From the NCBI GenBank assembly GCA_023260435.1, contig JALQVG010000006.1, forward strand, positions 1 through 58,282: a stretch of DNA of 58,282 nt, in the 5' to 3' direction. A program made the position numbers and the translations under genes. Shown here piece after piece: positions 52,144-58,282 of the stretch (position 1 is its first letter; each line of letters starts with the position of its first letter). The notes below the pieces were generated by a model. The model was not told the origin of the DNA. It saw nothing but the letters and a program-made list of their open reading frames with translations, and made no database searches. Source of the stretch: Flavobacteriaceae bacterium. Lineage in GTDB: Bacteria; Bacteroidota; Bacteroidia; Flavobacteriales; Flavobacteriaceae.

Positions 52144-53302
52144 GGATTTGAAATTTAGTTCGTTTACTTCCTGCGTACATCGGGTAATGCACTAATCTGG
52201 ACTCTAAATGACTGTTGAACAATTTAATTTTTGCCGTAGGGCGAAGACCCACGTGTTTTAATGCCTCTAAATTGGAGGTGATCATCCAGGCATCTGTTTG
52301 AGGATACCCTTTTTTCAACGTATCGCCAATGCTCTTATAGAAGGACTCCATTTCAATGTCCAAACGTTCTCCATAGGGTGGATTAAACACTAAATGTAAA
52401 GGACCAGTAACCTCTTTTTCAGAAGTGAAAAAATTGGCTTGACGCACCTCTATAAACTCAGACAAATGGGCATTGGCTACGTTATCCATAGCCTTGCGCA
52501 CCGCGGAGGGCGCTTTATCGTAACCCACCAATTTAAAAGGGTATTCTCGAGTTCTCTTTAAACTGACCTCAATAATTTTCTCCCAAAGTACTTCGTCAAA
52601 ATCCGCCCATTTTTCAAAGGCAAATTCCTTGCGGTTGATATTGGCCGGGATATTGCAAGCGATCATCGCTGCCTCCACCAAAAAAGTACCCGATCCACAC
52701 ATGGGATCTAAAAAGGGGGTCTGGCCTTTCCATCCGCTGAGCAACAATATGCCAGCCGCCAAAACCTCATTAATCGGTGCAATATTGGTGGCTGTTCGGT
52801 ATCCCCTTTGATGCAATGATTTTCCAGAACTGTCGAGGGAAACCGTGCACTGATTTTGTTGTAGGTGCATGTTTATCCTCAAATCAGGAAATTGAAGATC
52901 CACATCGGGACGTCTACCTGTTTTTTTTCTAAACTGATCGACAATCGCATCTTTAGCCTTTTGAGAAACAAAGAGCGAGTGGGTAAAAATTTCTGAATTT
53001 AGCGTAGTGTCGATGGCAAAACTCTGGTCCACATCAAAATACTTGCTCCAGTCAATTTCATCCATTTTACGGCTGAGGTCATCTTGGTTTTTGAGCGTAA
53101 ATTGCGCGATTGGTTTCACGATCTTAATGGCTGTCCTCAGATTGAGATTGGCCTTGTACATAAAACCTAAATCCCCCTCAAAACGCACACTTCGCACCCC
53201 TATGTCTACATTTGATGCGCCGAGTTGGCGCAGTTCTTGGGCGCATATTTCTTCAAACCCGTGTAGGGTTTTTGCCACCATGGGGTAATTTTCTTGTTTC
53301 AT
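52118..53302 (-). CDS. THUMP-domain class I RNA methyltransferase, RlmL-type
   Basis: 394 residues. An N-terminal ferredoxin-like/THUMP part (TLHGFEEICAQELRQLGA) and a Rossmann methyltransferase with DPMCGSGTFLVEAAMIA and FNPPYGERLD, the N6/N2-guanine methyltransferase signature. It matches the RlmL N-terminal half and YcbY-like proteins that methylate 23S rRNA G2445. The RlmK half found in E. coli is absent. The start at ATG 53302 follows a full promoter; a later ATG at 53281 is an alternative. Confidence 0.9.
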   Translation of the reverse strand: MKQENYPMVAKTLHGFEEICAQELRQLGASNVDIGVRSVRFEGDLGFMYKANLNLRTAIKIVKPIAQFTLKNQDDLSRKMDEIDWSKYFDVDQSFAIDTTLNSEIFTHSLFVSQKAKDAIVDQFRKKTGRRPDVDLQFPDLRINMHLQQNQCTVSLDSSGKSLHQRGYRTATNIAPINEVLAAGILLLSGWKGQTPFLDPMCGSGTFLVEAAMIACNIPANINRKEFAFEKWADFDEVLWEKIIEVSLKRTREYPFKLVGYDKAPSAVRKAMDNVANAHLSEFIEVRQANFFTSEKEVTGPLHLVFNPPYGERLDIEMESFYKSIGDTLKKGYPQTDAWMITSNLEALKHVGLRPTAKIKLFNSHLESRLVHYPMYAGSKRTKFQIHEGQSTDL

Positions 53303-53320
53303 CTGCTGATTATACTCCCG

Positions 53321-53328
53321 CAAAAATA
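53321..53328 (-). promoter_or_regulatory. -7 box TATTTTTG of the RlmL-type gene
   Basis: Exact TAnnTTTG match on the minus strand with a -33 TTG at 53350-53352 (21-base spacer). The -33 element lies in the inverted repeat at 53348-53372. Confidence 0.7.
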
Positions 53329-53347
53329 CATTAATTTTACCCGGCAT

Positions 53348-53372
53348 ACCAAGTAGCAAAGTACTGCTTGGT
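53348..53372. repeat. Inverted repeat between RlmL-type and ZIP genes, possible operator
   Basis: ACCAAGTAG (53348-53356) and CTGCTTGGT (53364-53372) are 8-of-9 reverse complements around a 7-base centre. It overlaps the -33 element of the RlmL promoter and lies 14 bases before the ZIP start. Candidate binding site for a metal-responsive regulator. Confidence 0.45.
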
Positions 53373-53386
53373 GTCTGTGTTGCTTT

Positions 53387-54061
53387 ATGTTGATTATTTC
53401 CCCCATCATCGTGGTTTGGTTAGGTTATCTAGCGGTTCAAACCCGAACGACTCAATCAGGCCCCTACATGTCATTGGGGCTTTCCTTCAGTGGGGCATTT
53501 TTGCTCTCTACACTTATTTTTGAGATGTTGCCCGAGCTTTTTCAGGATCAAGCTCCCAAGACCGTAGGTCTTTTTTTGTCCCTGGGAATCATACTACAGC
53601 TTTCTCTGGAATTTCTGTCTCAAGGGGCAGAACACGGACACACACATCACCACGGACACTCGGGAAGAGTCCCCTGGTTGGTGATCGGAAGCCTCTGTAT
53701 TCACGCATTGTTGGAGGGCATTCCACTGAGCAGTGTAAACGGACTTTTTTGGGGGGTTTTGGTACACAAATTTACCATCGCACTGGCGCTTTCACTCTTG
53801 CTTTTGGAATCCAAAGCACCCAAGTATCTTTCGCTAGGAGCCATAGGCGCGTTTTCATTAATGACCCCTTTGGGCAGTTTTCTTTCCGGCCAATCCATAT
53901 GGCCTGAATACTGGAACAACTACATAAATGCTCTGGCTGTGGGTATCTTATTGCACATAGCCACGGTGATACTTTTTGAAAGTTCTGATGGCCATCGTTT
54001 TAATTGGCGAAAATTTGCAGTAATCCTTGGGGGATTTGCGCTTGGCTACTTGGTGGGATAA
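53387..54061 (+). CDS. ZIP-family metal transporter
   Basis: 224 residues with about seven to eight membrane segments. Metal-path motifs [11 protein letters not shown] and [14 protein letters not shown] carry the conserved His/Glu residues of ZIP helices 4 and 5. A His-rich cytoplasmic loop ([11 protein letters not shown], residues ~83-93) precedes them. It likely imports zinc, iron or manganese; sequence does not decide. No TAnnTTTG box was found directly upstream; the palindrome at 53348 may be part of its control. thrS follows 26 bases downstream with its own promoter. Confidence 0.88.
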   Translation: MLIISPIIVVWLGYLAVQTRTTQSGPYMSLGLSFSGAFLLSTLIFEMLPELFQDQAPKTVGLFLSLGIILQLSLEFLSQGAEHGHTHHHGHSGRVPWLVIGSLCIHALLEGIPLSSVNGLFWGVLVHKFTIALALSLLLLESKAPKYLSLGAIGAFSLMTPLGSFLSGQSIWPEYWNNYINALAVGILLHIATVILFESSDGHRFNWRKFAVILGGFALGYLVG

Positions 54062-54072
54062 GGACAAGGTGG

Positions 54073-54080
54073 TATATTTG
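54073..54080 (+). promoter_or_regulatory. Promoter of thrS-infC-rpmI-rplT (TTG, TATATTTG)
   Basis: -33 TTG at 54050-54052, a 20-base spacer, then exact TATATTTG. ATG 54088 begins 7 bases later, so the operon message starts at or just before the codon. Confidence 0.72.
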
Positions 54081-54087
54081 TCGCCCA

Positions 54088-56046
54088 ATGCCATCATTCA
54101 TGATTGAAATTACTCTTCCCGATTCTAGTGTTCGTGCTTACGCACCAGGTGTTACACCTATGGACGTCGCTGCGAGCATCAGTGAAGGACTAGCGCGCAA
54201 TGTGCTCTCCGCATCGTTTAATGGTCAAATTATTGAAAGCAGCACACCGCTCACGGCGTCTGGATCATTGGTGCTATACACCTGGAATGATAAAGAGGGA
54301 AAAAAAGCATTTTGGCACTCATCGGCACACATTTTAGCGCAAGCTCTTGAATCTTTATACCCCGGGGTCAAATTGACCATTGGACCTGCTATTGACCAAG
54401 GTTTTTACTACGATGTTGACCTTCCACAAGGCCAAGTAATTTCCGATAAAGATTTTGAAACGATCGAACAAAAAGCGCTTGAAATAGCCAAAGGAAAACA
54501 TCCGTTTTCCATGCGTGCTGTTTCAAAAGCAGATGCGTTAAAAAAATATACCGCAGAAGGCAACGAGTTTAAAGTGGAGCTGATCGAGAATTTAGCGGAT
54601 GGCACCATTACTTTTTGTGATCACGATGTGTTTACCGATTTGTGTCGCGGAGGTCATTTGCCGCATACTGGTTGGGTAAAAGCATTTAAAATACTCAGTG
54701 TGGCCGGTGCTTACTGGCGAGGCGATGAACAGAAAAAACAACTCACCCGCATCTACGGAATTTCATTTCCCAAGCAGAAAGACCTGACCGATTACCTAGC
54801 TCTTTTAGAAGAAGCAAAAAAAAGAGACCACAGAAAACTGGGAAAAGAACTTGAATTGTTCACCTTTTCTCAAAAAGTGGGTCCTGGACTTCCGCTTTGG
54901 TTACCCAAAGGAGCTGCATTGCGCGCTCGATTAGAAGATTTCTTAAAGCAAGCCCAGAAAAAAGCGGGTTATGAAATGGTGGTTACGCCACACATCGGCC
55001 AAAAAGAACTCTATGTAACCTCAGGTCACTACGCAAAATACGGTGCAGATAGTTTTCAACCGATTAAAACGCCAAAGCTTGATGAAGAGTTTTTGTTGAA
55101 ACCGATGAACTGTCCACACCACTGTGAAATATACAACACCAAGCCATTTAGCTACAAAGAGTTGCCTAAAAGGTATGCTGAGTTTGGGACTGTTTATCGG
55201 TACGAACAAAGTGGAGAGTTGCACGGGTTGACCAGAGTGCGTGGATTTACTCAAGATGATGCCCACATATTTTGCACCCCTGAACAGTTGGATCAGGAAT
55301 TTAAAAACGTGATTGATCTATCTCTTTACGTGTTAAATTCACTTGGGTTTGACAACTTTAGGGCCCAAGTATCTGTCAGAGACCTCAGCCAGCCAGAAAA
55401 ATATATCGGAAGTCCTGAAAATTGGGAAAAAGCAGAGCAGTCGATCATCAATGCCGCTCAAGAAAAAGGACTTGATTACGTCATCGAACCAGGTGAAGCT
55501 GCATTTTATGGACCAAAACTTGACTTTATGGTCAGCGATGCACTGGGTAGGCAATGGCAGTTGGGTACCATTCAAGTAGATTACAACTTGCCAGAACGTT
55601 TTGATTTAACCTACAAGGGCAGTGATAATGAATTACATAGACCCGTAATGATACACCGGGCGCCGTTTGGTTCCATGGAGCGATTTATCGCGCTTTTATT
55701 GGAGCATACCGGAGGTAATTTCCCCTTGTGGCTCACGCCAAATCAGGTGATGGTCTTGCCTGTGAGCGAGAAACACGAAAAATATGCAGAAAAAGTTTTA
55801 AATTCCCTAGAAAATCACGAAATTCGCGGCCTCATTGACGCTAGAAACGAGACCATTGGCAAGAAAATTCGCGAAGCTGAAATGAGTAAGGTTCCTTTCA
55901 TGATCATTGTCGGGGATCAAGAAACCCAAGAACAAACCATATCTGTGCGCAAACACGGAGGAGAGTCCCTGGGAAGCATCAGTATCGAAACATTTGTTTC
56001 GACCATTGACCAAGAGATAAAATCGACCTTGAAGTCGTTTAAATAG
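54088..56046 (+). CDS. thrS: Threonyl-tRNA synthetase
   Basis: 652 residues. TGS domain at the N-terminus, editing domain with [11 protein letters not shown] and [12 protein letters not shown] (HxxxH and Cys), and the class II catalytic core with [10 protein letters not shown] (zinc Cys), [20 protein letters not shown] (motif 2), [11 protein letters not shown] (motif 3) and the anticodon-binding domain. The first ATG after the promoter is 54088; ATG 54100 is an alternative and starts closer to the domain. An open frame upstream to 54004 overlaps the ZIP gene and promoter and is not used. Confidence 0.97.
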   Translation: MPSFMIEITLPDSSVRAYAPGVTPMDVAASISEGLARNVLSASFNGQIIESSTPLTASGSLVLYTWNDKEGKKAFWHSSAHILAQALESLYPGVKLTIGPAIDQGFYYDVDLPQGQVISDKDFETIEQKALEIAKGKHPFSMRAVSKADALKKYTAEGNEFKVELIENLADGTITFCDHDVFTDLCRGGHLPHTGWVKAFKILSVAGAYWRGDEQKKQLTRIYGISFPKQKDLTDYLALLEEAKKRDHRKLGKELELFTFSQKVGPGLPLWLPKGAALRARLEDFLKQAQKKAGYEMVVTPHIGQKELYVTSGHYAKYGADSFQPIKTPKLDEEFLLKPMNCPHHCEIYNTKPFSYKELPKRYAEFGTVYRYEQSGELHGLTRVRGFTQDDAHIFCTPEQLDQEFKNVIDLSLYVLNSLGFDNFRAQVSVRDLSQPEKYIGSPENWEKAEQSIINAAQEKGLDYVIEPGEAAFYGPKLDFMVSDALGRQWQLGTIQVDYNLPERFDLTYKGSDNELHRPVMIHRAPFGSMERFIALLLEHTGGNFPLWLTPNQVMVLPVSEKHEKYAEKVLNSLENHEIRGLIDARNETIGKKIREAEMSKVPFMIIVGDQETQEQTISVRKHGGESLGSISIETFVSTIDQEIKSTLKSFK

Positions 56047-56070
56047 AAGTTGAACTAAATTTATTGAGCC

Positions 56071-56625
56071 ATAGCCATACGTAAACGCTTTACGCCCCAG
56101 CCCAGGAAGGAAAACAAAGACCTTCACAACATCAACCAACGCATCACCGCACCAAACGTGCGACTTGTGGGGGACAACATTGAAGTGGGCATATACACAT
56201 TGAGAGACGCCCTCCAAAAAGCAGAGGAACTCGAGCTGGATCTGGTGGAAATTTCCCCCAATGCAGCACCTCCAGTGTGCAAGATCCTAGACTACAAGAA
56301 GTTCTTGTACGAGCAGAAAAAGCGGGACAAAGCTCTGAAAGCTAAGGCCACCAAAGTTGTTATCAAGGAAATTAGATTCGGTCCTCAAACTGACGATCAT
56401 GATTACAACTTTAAAAAGAAACACGCTGAAAGCTTTCTAAAAGAAGGCGCCAAATTAAAGGCTTATGTGTTTTTCAAAGGACGTTCAATCATCTACAAAG
56501 ACCAAGGAGAGATCTTGTTGCTGAAGCTAGCTTCTGAATTGGAAGAACTAGGCAAAGTAGAACAGATGCCCAAATTAGAAGGGAAGAGAATGACCATGTT
56601 TCTCGCCCCAAAAGTAAAAAAGTAA
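56071..56625 (+). CDS. infC: Translation initiation factor IF-3, AUA start
   Basis: 184 residues if it starts at ATA 56071. The frame is closed by TGA at 56065-56067, and the first possible codons are ATA 56071 and ATA 56077. The N-terminal [20 protein letters not shown] is needed because IF-3 family proteins carry this basic leader before [16 protein letters not shown]. The next usual start, GTG 56158, would remove it. The N domain, linker and C domain ([26 protein letters not shown]) are complete. An AUA codon fits IF-3 autoregulation through rare start codons, as E. coli infC uses AUU. Confidence 0.9.
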   Translation: MAIRKRFTPQPRKENKDLHNINQRITAPNVRLVGDNIEVGIYTLRDALQKAEELELDLVEISPNAAPPVCKILDYKKFLYEQKKRDKALKAKATKVVIKEIRFGPQTDDHDYNFKKKHAESFLKEGAKLKAYVFFKGRSIIYKDQGEILLLKLASELEELGKVEQMPKLEGKRMTMFLAPKVKK

Positions 56626-56650
56626 GTGAGTTTAACCCTAAATAAAAAAG

Positions 56651-56848
56651 ATGCCTAAAATCAAAACTAAGTCCAGCGCCAAGAAACGTTTCGTGGTGAC
56701 CGGATCTGGAAAGATCAAGAGAAAGCACGCTTTTAAAAGCCACATCTTGACTAAAAAATCAAAAAAACGCAAATTGGCGTTGACCCACTCAGGCTTGGTA
56801 CACGAGTCTGATGTGAACAGCATCAAAGAGCAACTAGGATTAAAATAA
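56651..56848 (+). CDS. rpmI: 50S ribosomal protein L35
   Basis: 65 residues: [31 protein letters not shown] and the C-terminal [16 protein letters not shown], all L35 features. It lies 25 bases after infC. Confidence 0.98.
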   Translation: MPKIKTKSSAKKRFVVTGSGKIKRKHAFKSHILTKKSKKRKLALTHSGLVHESDVNSIKEQLGLK

Positions 56849-56926
56849 TCCAAATCGGTAATGTCTAACCCTGGAGTCAGGCCCTAACAAGAGCAAAAGC
56901 CGCCTGCTACAAAAAAACAAACAACT

Positions 56927-57274
56927 ATGCCAAGATCAGTAAACGCCGTTGCCTCAAGAGCACGCAGAAAAAATTTCATGAAACAAGCCAAAGGTTTCTT
57001 CGGAAGAAGAAAGAACGTTTGGACTGTTGCTAAAAACGCGGTTGAAAAAGCGATGCTATACGCATACAGAGACCGCAGAAACAAGAAAAGATCATTTAGG
57101 GGACTTTGGATCACTCGTATCAATGCTGGAGCTCGTTTGCACGGTATGTCTTACTCAGTTTTTATGGGTAAAGCTAAAGCGCACAACATCGAGTTAAACA
57201 GAAAAGTACTAGCTGATTTAGCGATGAATCACCCAGAAGCTTTCAAAGCGGTGGTGGATCAAATCAACAAATAA
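56927..57274 (+). CDS. rplT: 50S ribosomal protein L20
   Basis: 115 residues: [59 protein letters not shown] and [16 protein letters not shown]. Complete. The 78-base gap from rpmI has no obvious gene. A strong terminator follows. In E. coli L20 represses rpmI-rplT translation; no L20 leader structure was recognised here. Confidence 0.98.
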   Translation: MPRSVNAVASRARRKNFMKQAKGFFGRRKNVWTVAKNAVEKAMLYAYRDRRNKKRSFRGLWITRINAGARLHGMSYSVFMGKAKAHNIELNRKVLADLAMNHPEAFKAVVDQINK

Positions 57275-57296
57275 AAGTCAACCCATACTCACTTTG

Positions 57297-57327
57297 AAAA
57301 AACCTGTGCTATGCGCAGGTTTTTTTA
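57297..57327 (+). terminator. Terminator of the thrS-rplT operon
   Basis: AACCTGTGC pairs with GCGCAGGTT (one G-T) around TAT, preceded by A residues and followed by a T run to 57326. It lies 22 bases after the rplT stop. Confidence 0.9.
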
Positions 57328-57335
57328 TATCCTTG
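57328..57335 (+). promoter_or_regulatory. Possible -7 box TATCCTTG of the HAD gene
   Basis: Seven of eight match to TAnnTTTG directly after the T run of the rplT terminator and 4 bases before ATG 57340. Confidence 0.5.
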
Positions 57336-57339
57336 CTTC

Positions 57340-58161
57340 ATGAATTTTCCAAACTTAGCCCACATAAAGCTGGTAGTCACCGACATGGATGGCACCTTAT
57401 TAAACAGCCATCATCTAGTCAGCGAACGATTTTACACTGCCTTTGAAGAACTAAAATCTCTAGGGGTGACCTTTGTAGCAGCCTCTGGTAGACAATACCA
57501 CAGCATTTACCACAAACTGTATCGCATAGCTGACCAAATTTATATCGCTGCTGAAAATGGAGGTTATACTCTGTATCAGGATCGAGAAATTCACCAGGCC
57601 GACTTTCCAAGCCATTTGCTAGAACGGCCATTAAACCTATTGGAAAAGAGACCAGATATTCACGCTGTACTTTGCACTAAAGACAAAGCGTTTATCAAAC
57701 GAGGATTTCCTGATTTCGAGTCATTTGTAATTCAATACTACAGCGCCTACGAAACCATAGAGCGCCTGAGCGACTGTACAGAACCGGTCCTTAAAATTGC
57801 GCTGTACCATCCTGAGGGTTCGGAAAAACACATCTATCCCCATGTGGAAGCGTTAAGCGATGAATTAAAAGTGAAAATATCCGGACCTAATTGGGTCGAC
57901 TTATCTCATCAAGAGGCGCATAAAGGGACGGCCGTAGCCAAAATTCAATCGTTATTAAACATAAGCCCTGCAGAAACTTTGTGCCTAGGAGACTATCTAA
58001 ACGACCTTGAAATGTTGGGTCAGAGTCATTATTCTTTTGCGATGGGCAATGCACACCCGGATGTAGTGAAAGCGGCCAAATATCAAACTGCCAGCAACGA
58101 CCAATTTGGTGTAGAAATAGTGCTTGAGAAAATCATCCAGGATATAACAAGCAGTCTTTAA
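57340..58161 (+). CDS. HAD-superfamily Cof-type phosphatase
   Basis: 273 residues. Cof-like HAD hydrolase: nucleophile motif VVTDMDGTLLNS, VAASGRQYHS (motif 2), and GDYLNDLEML (motif 4 metal ligands) with SFAMGNAHPDV after. A type IIB cap domain lies between. Substrates of the family include sugar phosphates and phosphorylated cofactors, and the exact one is not predictable. It overlaps the convergent next gene by 4 bases. Confidence 0.93.
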   Translation: MNFPNLAHIKLVVTDMDGTLLNSHHLVSERFYTAFEELKSLGVTFVAASGRQYHSIYHKLYRIADQIYIAAENGGYTLYQDREIHQADFPSHLLERPLNLLEKRPDIHAVLCTKDKAFIKRGFPDFESFVIQYYSAYETIERLSDCTEPVLKIALYHPEGSEKHIYPHVEALSDELKVKISGPNWVDLSHQEAHKGTAVAKIQSLLNISPAETLCLGDYLNDLEMLGQSHYSFAMGNAHPDVVKAAKYQTASNDQFGVEIVLEKIIQDITSSL

Positions 58162-58282
58162 AACGGCATATCATCTTCAATACCATCAAAAGCCTCATTA
58201 GGGTGAGGTAGTTTACGGGTTACGAAGGGATTTTCCGACCCTTGGTTCATCTTAGACTGAAACTCAAAAGGGGTATCAAATG
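58158..58282 (-). CDS. C-terminal fragment of a protein with an acidic SSB-like tail
   Basis: The last 40 residues of a minus-strand gene that continues beyond the window. It ends in FDGIEDDMPF, the acidic tip with terminal Phe that single-stranded DNA-binding proteins use to bind partners such as RecQ, PriA and Exo I. The preceding part (NPFVTRKLPHPNEAF) is not the Gly/Gln-rich linker usual in SSB, so another protein is possible. Confidence 0.45.
   Translation of the reverse strand, partial: FDTPFEFQSKMNQGSENPFVTRKLPHPNEAFDGIEDDMPF

Noticed and set aside
54004-54087. Upstream extension of thrS
   Set aside because: It overlaps the end of the ZIP gene and contains the thrS promoter; the residues are not like the TGS domain.
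1-58282. Mobile elements, CRISPR, prophage, toxin-antitoxin or defence islands, tRNA or rRNA genes
   Set aside because: None seen on either strand. Gene order looks like conserved Flavobacteriia core DNA after the chimeric end.

Overview
This 58 kb window is almost entirely the core chromosome of a member of the Bacteroidetes, most likely the order Flavobacteriales. The evidence is the gene content (DUF5683 after ParB, a Fur without the usual CxxC pair, OstA-like protein, DUF6452/DUF6048, paired rhomboids beside mutL, ZapA and ribonuclease Y side by side), the promoter style (TAnnTTTG -7 boxes placed a few bases before start codons) and the near absence of Shine-Dalgarno sequences. I cannot name a genus. 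The first ~280 bases are different: they are visibly richer in G+C and carry, on the minus strand, the end of an rdgB-like gene and the start of a hemW-like gene of gammaproteobacterial character. They are joined to a TonB-dependent receptor at a GATC site, so the left end looks like a clone or assembly chimera.

Layout. 0.3-3.4 kb: C-terminal part of a FecA-like outer-membrane receptor, facing the peptidoglycan-recycling pair anmK-murQ. 3.4-7.8 kb: udk, a DivIC/FtsB-like division protein, and both methylmalonyl-CoA mutase subunits in one overlapping operon. 7.9-13.2 kb: parA-parB-DUF5683-dapB-lepB-WbqC. 13.2-19.3 kb, minus strand: a TPR membrane protein with ribH, a terminator, then a small membrane protein, mutL, two rhomboid proteases and an endonuclease/exonuclease/phosphatase-family protein. 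19.4-24.6 kb: recF-DUF721, ndk, a PhoD-like lipoprotein, an NrnA-like phosphoesterase, and a lipoprotein that fuses a cyclophilin to an FKBP. 24.7-28.9 kb: two exported amidohydrolase-family proteins. 29.0-42.5 kb: a SpoU-type RNA methyltransferase, RelA/SpoT, Fur, purA, OstA-like, a class III aminotransferase, a TPR protein, two DUF368 transporters, aroE and a DUF349 protein. 42.5-44.9 kb, minus strand: a coiled-coil protein, zapA, a candidate 6S RNA and ribonuclease Y. 45-53.3 kb: an M23 peptidase, a cysteine desulfurase with an ornithine aminotransferase, an RlmD-type methyltransferase, the DUF6452/DUF6048 pair, and an RlmL-type methyltransferase. 53.4-58.3 kb: a ZIP metal transporter, then thrS-infC-rpmI-rplT, a HAD phosphatase, and the tail of a further gene with an acidic SSB-like end.

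Genes are tightly packed, often overlapping by 1-8 bases (ATGA, GTGA, TAATG). Transcription units often begin with a near-leaderless promoter and end in a simple GC hairpin with a T run; in two places the terminator directly abuts the next promoter.

I found no mobile element, CRISPR array, phage, tRNA or rRNA, and no convincing undescribed multi-gene system. The points most worth checking are the chimeric left end, the AUA start of infC, the candidate 6S RNA between zapA and rny, a palindrome at the ZIP/RlmL divergent promoter, the cyclophilin-FKBP fusion, and the amidohydrolase modules that have lost metal ligands.
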